A DNA stretch of 10,036 nucleotides. Origin: Bacillaceae bacterium UBA7792 (GTDB taxonomy: Bacteria > Bacillota > Bacilli > Bacillales > Cytobacillaceae). The stretch lies in NCBI GenBank assembly GCA_002480735.1, contig DLCS01000051.1, forward strand, positions 1 through 10,036, read 5' to 3'. Position numbers and translations under genes: made by a program. The notes under the pieces were generated by a model. The model had not been told where the DNA came from and ran no database searches. It saw only the letters and a program-made list of their open reading frames with translations. Shown here piece after piece: positions 6,095-10,036 of this stretch (positions are counted from its first letter, which is position 1; every line of letters starts with the position of its first letter).

Positions 6095-6172
6095 TTAGTC
6101 TACACTGACCTCTGCTGCCACAATACAACCAATGGTTCCGCAAATAATAAGCCCCATCACGATTGAGAACAT
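6095..6172 (-). CDS. small hydrophobic protein, 25 residues, unknown
   Basis: An ATG at 6172-6170 opens a 25-codon frame beginning MFSIVMGLIICGTIGC and ending AAEVSVD before TAA at 6097-6095. AAAGGGG (6182-6188) lies nine bases upstream, a good Bacillus ribosome binding site. About sixteen central residues are hydrophobic with small Gly/Cys/Ala residues, and the tail is acidic, so it could be a single-pass membrane peptide. It converges on sigK, and the bidirectional hairpin between them would end it. I do not recognise the family. It could be chance, but a good ribosome binding site, a membrane-like composition and a terminator together make a real gene more likely than not. Confidence 0.5.
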   Translation of the reverse strand: MFSIVMGLIICGTIGCIVAAEVSVD

Positions 6173-6299
6173 TCGTCCACACCCCTTTGGAATATTCCTG
6201 CTAACCTAAATTTACCATATACCCATAGTAAATAACTTGATGGGATGTGAACTTTTTAGGACTTTTTCTAGTGGCAAGCATATACCCTGTGAAAAATCC
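6173..6299. other. gap between small ORFs, little seen
   Basis: On the minus strand this is the leader of the 25-residue ORF. It holds an imperfect palindrome around TTTACTATG...TATGGTAAA (about 6213-6234). I could not fit a convincing promoter of any sigma class. Confidence 0.3.
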
Positions 6300-6356
6300 T
6301 TATTTCCCTTTCTTTTTCCGAAAGGGAAGGGTAAGCAATAGGACATTTAAATACAT
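6300..6356 (-). CDS. very short YrzI-like peptide, 18 residues
   Basis: The frame encodes MYLNVLLLTLPFRKKKGK. It resembles the first sixteen residues of YrzI encoded at 6487-6627 (MTLNILFFTITIKTRK): Met, Leu3, Asn4, Leu6, Thr9 and Lys16 are identical, and most other positions are conservative hydrophobic or basic changes. It lacks the charged C-terminal half of YrzI, so it is either a remnant paralogue that lost its 3' part or a peptide of just this hydrophobic-basic module. AGGGGTGA (6362-6369) lies just upstream of the ATG and overlaps a hairpin arm. YrzI-type genes occur as tandem arrays in the Bacillus cereus group, so a second copy here is plausible. Too short for certainty. Confidence 0.4.
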   Translation of the reverse strand: MYLNVLLLTLPFRKKKGK

Positions 6357-6366
6357 AAGGTTCACC

Positions 6367-6406
6367 CCTAACTCCTTCGAAGTGTTAGGTGGAATCTGTC
6401 TCCACC
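6367..6406 (-). promoter_or_regulatory. two mutually exclusive hairpins before the YrzI-like ORF
   Basis: On this strand GGTGGA (6401-6406) can pair with TCCACC (6388-6393), or CCTAAC (6384-6389) can pair with GTTAGG (6367-6372). The two use overlapping bases (6388-6389). The second hairpin overlaps the AGGGGTGA ribosome binding site of the 18-residue ORF, and the stop codon of the 20-residue ORF lies in its arm. This fits translational coupling or attenuation but is only inference. Confidence 0.35.
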
Positions 6407-6447
6407 CAGAAAATAGCTGTTCTTCCTTGAATAAGATAAATCATCAT
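6385..6447 (-). CDS. possible 20-residue peptide, unknown
   Basis: An ATG at 6447 (with another at 6444) opens the frame MMIYLIQGRTAIFWVETDST. AAAGGTGG (6453-6460) precedes it at five bases. It lies 39 bases after the yrzI stop and ends in the arm of a hairpin that overlaps the ribosome binding site of the 18-residue YrzI-like ORF, so it could act as a leader peptide for that ORF. I recognise no family. Chance occurrence is quite possible at this length. Confidence 0.33.
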   Translation of the reverse strand: MMIYLIQGRTAIFWVETDST

Positions 6448-6486
6448 TAAGCCCACCTTTCCTTTTATATTTGTGAAAATTTAAAA

Positions 6487-6627
6487 TTAGAGCAATCGAT
6501 GTACAGAATAAGCACGCAGCTTATTTTCTTCGTAAGCCTCTCTCACCATTTGATCGCGAAGAGCTTCCTCAGCAGAAATCTTTCTAGTTTTAATCGTAAT
6601 CGTAAAAAATAGAATATTTAGGGTCAT
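6487..6627 (-). CDS. yrzI: YrzI family small protein
   Basis: A 46-residue protein: a hydrophobic N-terminal segment, MTLNILFFTITI, then a basic stretch KTRK and a charged helix running through EEALRDQ and REAYEENK. Length, N-terminus and layout fit the YrzI family of Bacillus (about 47 residues), annotated as probable sporulation proteins, of unknown function. The ATG at 6627 follows a full AAAGGAGGTGAT ribosome binding site (6632-6643), which rules out the longer open frame reaching 6759. Two strong terminators lie directly upstream on the same strand, with no room for an ordinary promoter in between, so it may be expressed by read-through from the promoter at 6897-6925. The position near mtnN and yrrS agrees with Bacillus subtilis. 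Confidence 0.8.
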   Translation of the reverse strand: MTLNILFFTITIKTRKISAEEALRDQMVREAYEENKLRAYSVHRLL

Positions 6628-6660
6628 ATCTATCACCTCCTTTAAAAGTAATTTGTTTTG

Positions 6661-6696
6661 GGCACAAAAAGGCCGTAAAGAATAATCTCTACGGCC
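6661..6696 (-). terminator. rho-independent terminator, second of a tandem pair
   Basis: On the minus strand GGCCGTAGAGA (6686-6696) pairs with TCTTTACGGCC (6671-6681) with one G-U pair across a four-base loop, followed by TTTTTGTGC (6662-6670). It lies about 20 bases before the yrzI ribosome binding site. Confidence 0.85.
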
Positions 6697-6704
6697 AAAA
6701 AAGT

Positions 6705-6742
6705 GCACAAAAAGCCGCAGGGCACATTTCTCCCTGCGGCTT
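6705..6742 (-). terminator. rho-independent terminator, first of a tandem pair
   Basis: On the minus strand AAGCCGCAGGG (6732-6742) pairs perfectly with CCCTGCGGCTT (6712-6722) across a nine-base loop, and the T run continues into GTGC. The same TTTTTGTGC tail follows both terminators, which suggests duplication of a terminator unit or selection for a double stop. Confidence 0.87.
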
Positions 6743-6765
6743 GAATGCATAAAAGTCAATAAAAA

Positions 6766-6855
6766 CTATGCGATCCATTCCTTATAGGTCGAATGTGAAA
6801 ATAAACAATATGAATTTGTGAAAGCCTTCAGTACAATTCCATTAGTCAACATCAT
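6766..6855 (-). CDS. small ORF, 29 residues, unknown
   Basis: ATG-ATG at 6855-6850 opens a 29-codon frame that begins MMLTNGIVLKAFTNSYC and ends KEWIA before TAG at 6768-6766. AAAGGAGG (6865-6872) lies nine bases upstream, and a near-consensus sigma-A promoter (6897-6925) precedes that. The tandem terminators follow 24 bases after the stop. This promoter-ribosome binding site-ORF-terminator layout is that of an independent short transcript, or of a leader peptide governing yrzI beyond the terminators. The peptide is mixed polar and hydrophobic, not clearly membrane-spanning, and I do not recognise it. Confidence 0.52.
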   Translation of the reverse strand: MMLTNGIVLKAFTNSYCLFSHSTYKEWIA

Positions 6856-6896
6856 TTTCCTCGACCTCCTTTTAGAATATTTCGCTTACAATGGTA

Positions 6897-6925
6897 ATTA
6901 TAGCCACTCAAACTAAAATTGTAAA
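6897..6925 (-). promoter_or_regulatory. sigma-A promoter driving the 29-residue ORF
   Basis: On the minus strand TTTACA (6920-6925), exactly 17 bases, then TATAAT (6897-6902): a perfect -10 and five of six at -35. It sits about 20 bases downstream of the mtnN stop, and transcription would start near 6890, about 17 bases ahead of the AAAGGAGG site. Confidence 0.72.
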
Positions 6926-6944
6926 CCTTTTTCTACCTATTTTT

Positions 6945-7640
6945 CTAAATAATTCTTTCGACAATTTTCATTACAAGGGTTGCTGAGTGCAGAGCCGCCT
7001 TGTCTAAAAATTGATCAAAGGATACATCTGATTCCTTCCCAGCGATGTCCGATAAGGAACGAATAACAACAAATGGAGTTCCAAACTGATGCGCAACCTG
7101 AGCGATTGCAGCGGCTTCCATTTCAACGGCCTGAAGGTTCGTAAATTTGTCCTTAATGAAATCGACACGCTCGGGATCGCTCATGAAGGTATCTCCTGTA
7201 GCGATTAACCCCTTTACAACCTGAATTCCCTCGATTTCTCTTGCGGCCTCCTCCGCAATTTTCACTAACTCATGATTTGCTTCAAATGCGGGTGGAAGCT
7301 GGGGTACCTGCCCATATTCGTATCCAAATGCTGTGACATCAACGTCATGATGACGTACCTCTGAAGATATCACCACATCTCCCACGTTCAGATTAGGATT
7401 GTAGCCACCCGCTGAGCCTGTATTTACGACATATTCAGGCTTATATTTTTCAAGGAGAATGGTCGTAGACATCGCAGCATTTACCTTTCCGATTCCGGAA
7501 CGTAGCAAAATCACATCTTTGCCATTCATTTTTCCGCTCGTATATTCACAGCCAGCAATTGTTTCAACCGTCTTCTCTGTCATATGGTCACGTAGGATCG
7601 TTACTTCCTCTTCCATTGCTCCAATTATGGCAATCTTCAT
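6945..7640 (-). CDS. mtnN: 5'-methylthioadenosine/S-adenosylhomocysteine nucleosidase
   Basis: A cytoplasmic enzyme that hydrolyses methylthioadenosine and S-adenosylhomocysteine, releasing adenine, in methionine salvage and the activated methyl cycle. The 231-residue protein is full length. It begins [13 protein letters not shown] with catalytic Glu12, has the nucleoside-phosphorylase-type NTGSAGG (73-79), the EMEAAA motif (173-178) that holds the substrate-binding glutamate, and SLSDIAGK with catalytic Asp198. GAGGT precedes the ATG at six bases. It follows yrrS by 36 bases and is probably co-transcribed. In Bacillus subtilis yrzA and yrrT lie between yrrS and mtnN, and mccA-mccB follow. 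All four are absent here, so this locus does not carry the cysteine-forming continuation of the pathway. Confidence 0.96.
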   Translation of the reverse strand: MKIAIIGAMEEEVTILRDHMTEKTVETIAGCEYTSGKMNGKDVILLRSGIGKVNAAMSTTILLEKYKPEYVVNTGSAGGYNPNLNVGDVVISSEVRHHDVDVTAFGYEYGQVPQLPPAFEANHELVKIAEEAAREIEGIQVVKGLIATGDTFMSDPERVDFIKDKFTNLQAVEMEAAAIAQVAHQFGTPFVVIRSLSDIAGKESDVSFDQFLDKAALHSATLVMKIVERII

Positions 7641-7676
7641 GTTGTTACCTCTTTCCTCATTCTATATTTATTGGTC

Positions 7677-8357
7677 CTATTTCTTTTTCTCTGGAACAGC
7701 CGCCAATTCTTCAACCTTTGTTGGTTTCCAGCCTTGACCGTCAACCCATTCAATGTACACCCGGTAAATTTGGTCTTTATTCTTTGTATAGACGGTGCCC
7801 ACTGATTTATTCGGACCATTATTCCCTAAAAAATGAATCGTCATATTCTCCTTTGTCAATCCTGTACCATATGTGATCGCTTCAACCATTTCATCCCAAT
7901 CGACCCCACTATAGACATTTACATGTTCACCCTGCTGTACGGTCCCGACTGGCTCCCAAGCTGGATTAACGATCGTTCGAATGACATTTGGTTCAGATCC
8001 ACCTTCCGTAACAATCTTCTCTGCATCGACATTAGGAGCTTCTTCTTTTGTTGCTGAATCCTCTTTCTCCTGTTCCTGAGGCTTAGTAGCTTCAGCTTCT
8101 TCGGCTTCCTCTTCTTGGTCGGTCATAACCTGCTTAGAGTCCTTCTTCTCTTTTTCATCAGAGGTAGAGTTCTCTTGTTGCTCTGTATCTGGCTCCTTTT
8201 GCTTTGCCGATTCCTTATCATCATTTCCGAAAAAAATATTAAACGATACAATAATAATGAGTAATAATACGATCCCTATTAAACTATTTAGGATCACATC
8301 TTTCTTTCTTTTTTTCGTGCGTCGCACGATGCGAGATCCATCGTTTCCCCTACTCAT
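7677..8357 (-). CDS. yrrS: YrrS family membrane protein (DUF1510)
   Basis: A 226-residue protein with a basic N-terminus (RRTKKRKK), one transmembrane helix at about residues 21-43, a strongly acidic low-complexity linker of Glu/Lys/Gln repeats (about 45-115), and a conserved C-terminal domain (about 120-216) with NPAWEPVGT, a DWDEMVEAI stretch and WVDGQGWKPT. The topology suggests a bitopic protein with the C-terminal domain outside the membrane. The function is unknown. In Bacillus subtilis yrrS is co-transcribed with pbpI, and a role next to that penicillin-binding protein is inferred. The ATG follows AAGGAGG at six bases. pbpI lies 118 bases upstream and mtnN 36 bases downstream. Confidence 0.9.
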   Translation of the reverse strand: MSRGNDGSRIVRRTKKRKKDVILNSLIGIVLLLIIIVSFNIFFGNDDKESAKQKEPDTEQQENSTSDEKEKKDSKQVMTDQEEEAEEAEATKPQEQEKEDSATKEEAPNVDAEKIVTEGGSEPNVIRTIVNPAWEPVGTVQQGEHVNVYSGVDWDEMVEAITYGTGLTKENMTIHFLGNNGPNKSVGTVYTKNKDQIYRVYIEWVDGQGWKPTKVEELAAVPEKKK

Positions 8358-8378
8358 GATTTTCCTCCTTAAACAAGA

Positions 8379-8440
8379 TTTTGGTTCAAGCTTTCAATAC
8401 TTTGTAAGGATGTCAACATTCTAACACGCATGAACCAAAA
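8379..8440. repeat. inverted repeat in the pbpI-yrrS gap
   Basis: TTTTGGTTCA (8379-8388) and TGAACCAAAA (8431-8440) form a perfect 10-base inverted repeat around a 42-base loop. The pairing continues for AAG/CTT beyond a single bulged A. There is no T run after it, so it is not a plain terminator. It may be an mRNA structure between the two genes or an operator for a promoter inside the loop. Confidence 0.5.
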
Positions 8441-8475
8441 CTTGAAGCAATATATACGTTTGAAGAAAATCCTCT

Positions 8476-10036
8476 TTATGAAGAAGCCTGGTCTTTGAGC
8501 TTTAAACTTTGGTCAAATTGGTAAAGCTCTTTGACCATATCGGCAAATAACGGGGTAACCGCCCCCTCAGCATCAAACACACCAAGATTCACCGTGACTA
8601 GTGCATATTTCGGCTTATCGAAAGGAAAATAGCCAGCAAACCATTTATTTAGAAGCTCCTGATCCCCTTCAAAAAGGCCTGTTTCCGCTGTACCGGATTT
8701 TCCTGCGACTTCATAGGGAAGGGATTGTAGGCTCCTTCCTGTTCCCTTAGGGTTAACCACGACCTCTCGCAGCAACTTTTGAAGCTTCATCGCAGTATAA
8801 GGTGATATCGAGTCGCTAGCAAGCTTCTTCTTTCCAAAGGGCAATAAGGATGTTCCGTTCTTATATTCAATCCCTGTTACGACCCTTACCATTTCACTTT
8901 TTCCACCCTTGGCAATGGTCGAAATCATATTAGCCACTGCGAGGGGCGTTACTCGCACTTCATGCTGACCAATTCCCGTCATAGCGACGAAATTATCATC
9001 CTTTTTCGCAGCTTCCTCAAGAAACACGCGACCGGAGTTCTCGTCTGCTAGCTGTTTGAATTGGTCAAAATGATAAACATCCCCTTTCCAGCCAACGGGG
9101 CCCAAAATAGACAATTTTTCCGCATATTCCTCAATTATATTTTCATCCATTTTCTTTAGTTCCTTTGCCAAGGTACCAAAGGTATTGTTACAGCTTTGAG
9201 CAAAGCTTTCCTTGAACGTAAGGAATCCATGCTGGTAATTTGGATCATCTGTTCCAGCGATTGTTTTGTTACAGTCAAACTCCCTTGTTGCATCATCTAA
9301 CTCATGTTCAATGGCAGCAGCAGCCACTACAGTTTTAAATACTGATCCAGGTATATGCTGGGTGGTCATCATATTATGAATCCCTTTTTCATCAAAAGGG
9401 GCATTCTTGTTAATCTTCGGACGTGAAACCATTGCCAGAACAGAATTGGATTCGATATCTAAAAGGACGAGGCCTCCATTTCCGATCCGATGCTTGTCAA
9501 CCAGCTCCTCTGCCAATTTCTGCAGGTCCTTATCAAGGGTAGTTCGAATATTCACGGGATAGAAAGGATTCGCTGGCTCCACATATTTCACATGAATTCC
9601 AAATAATGGGCCACCTCTGCCATCAACATGATAGACGAGCTTTGATTTCCCATCAGGGAGCAGAAACTCATCGAAGCTTTTTTCAAGGCCGGTGAGACCC
9701 ACGATCGTCTCAGCTGGCAACTCCTTATTTGGATATCGTTTTTTTAAGACCTGATCGTTTTGTCCGGTTATTCCCACTAACTGTTCTGCCAGCGTGTCGG
9801 TCAAAGTATATTTCTTTTCAATTGCAAACACTCCAGGAATCTCCAGTTGATTGATCTGTTTCATCTCACTCTCCGATAGCTCAACAACCTTTGGTCGCCC
9901 AAAAGCGAAGGGCTCCTTTGCCTTCTCAAGGGATTGAAGAATCTCAAACTTTGGGACCCCGATAATATTGGCTATTTTTTCAACATCCCAATCCATGTTT
10001 TTTAAAAAGGGAAAGAGAACGAGCACATTCATTTTC
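8476..10036 (-). CDS. pbpI: class B penicillin-binding protein PBP4b, 5' end outside the window
   Basis: A membrane-anchored transpeptidase that cross-links peptidoglycan. Counting from the first ATG in view (10032), the motifs are the SxxK nucleophile site SVFK (230-233, in the context IPGSVFKTVVAAAA), SCN (280-282) and KSGT (445-448). The segment before them is a PBP dimer-type N-terminal domain with VGLTGLEKSFDEFLLPDG. The frame is open to the window edge, and the protein in view starts inside the N-terminal domain (VLVLFPFL corresponds to VVLFPFL of the Bacillus subtilis protein). About 70-80 residues with the membrane anchor are therefore missing, and 10032 is not the true start. yrrS follows, as in Bacillus subtilis, where the pair is linked to early forespore expression. 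Confidence 0.94.
   Translation of the reverse strand, partial: KMNVLVLFPFLKNMDWDVEKIANIIGVPKFEILQSLEKAKEPFAFGRPKVVELSESEMKQINQLEIPGVFAIEKKYTLTDTLAEQLVGITGQNDQVLKKRYPNKELPAETIVGLTGLEKSFDEFLLPDGKSKLVYHVDGRGGPLFGIHVKYVEPANPFYPVNIRTTLDKDLQKLAEELVDKHRIGNGGLVLLDIESNSVLAMVSRPKINKNAPFDEKGIHNMMTTQHIPGSVFKTVVAAAAIEHELDDATREFDCNKTIAGTDDPNYQHGFLTFKESFAQSCNNTFGTLAKELKKMDENIIEEYAEKLSILGPVGWKGDVYHFDQFKQLADENSGRVFLEEAAKKDDNFVAMTGIGQHEVRVTPLAVANMISTIAKGGKSEMVRVVTGIEYKNGTSLLPFGKKKLASDSISPYTAMKLQKLLREVVVNPKGTGRSLQSLPYEVAGKSGTAETGLFEGDQELLNKWFAGYFPFDKPKYALVTVNLGVFDAEGAVTPLFADMVKELYQFDQSLKLKDQASS

Noticed and set aside
6306..6326. CCCTTTC/GAAAGGG hairpin as a terminator
   Set aside because: No T run follows on either strand, and it lies within the 18-residue frame.
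6247..6450. Plus-strand frame of 67 codons
   Set aside because: No ribosome binding site, unusual composition, and it overlaps the minus-strand small ORFs that have better signals.
6628..6759. Long N-terminal extension of yrzI
   Set aside because: It would translate through both terminator hairpins. The ATG at 6627 has a full ribosome binding site and matches the family start.

Overview
This is a chromosomal window from an endospore-forming, low-GC Firmicute of the Bacillaceae (Bacillus or a close relative such as Neobacillus/Mesobacillus; the genus cannot be fixed from this alone). The evidence is an intact pro-sigma-K gene, an Sda sporulation checkpoint protein, YqeG/YqeH/YrrS/YrzI family proteins found in bacilli, strong AAAGGAGG ribosome binding sites and frequent TTG starts. 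All large genes are chromosomal core genes. I see no transposase, phage gene, CRISPR, tRNA or rRNA.

Layout. (1) Positions 1-2929, minus strand: the operon yqeG-yqeH-aroE-yhbY-nadD (nadD only as its first codons), read right to left. It joins a HAD phosphatase, a permuted ribosome-assembly GTPase, shikimate dehydrogenase, an RNA-binding ribosome-associated protein and the start of an NAD-biosynthesis gene. (2) Positions 2930-3630: a long control region with four DnaA-box-like sites, then sda on the plus strand, the checkpoint that links replication initiation to sporulation. (3) Positions 3669-5112: psd (minus) and pssA (plus), divergent from a shared AT-rich spacer; together they make phosphatidylethanolamine. 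(4) Positions 5304-6029: uninterrupted sigK, without a skin element. (5) Positions 6090-6945: a stretch without large genes but rich in very small minus-strand ORFs. These are a 25-residue hydrophobic peptide, an 18-residue YrzI-like peptide, a 20-residue peptide, yrzI itself, and a 29-residue peptide behind a good sigma-A promoter and followed by two tandem terminators. (6) Positions 6945-10036, minus strand: pbpI (PBP4b, 5' end outside the window), yrrS and mtnN.

Points worth a second look. Two intergenic palindromes (1236-1277 and 3072-3139) share a 19-base loop, but their stems differ in sequence and remain perfectly paired, so they look like two members of a dispersed hairpin repeat family. 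Four genes (yqeG, yqeH, psd, pssA) appear to start at TTG. The yrzI region looks like two successive small-ORF/hairpin/YrzI units that may be controlled by attenuation or translational coupling. The rest is ordinary Bacillus core genome.
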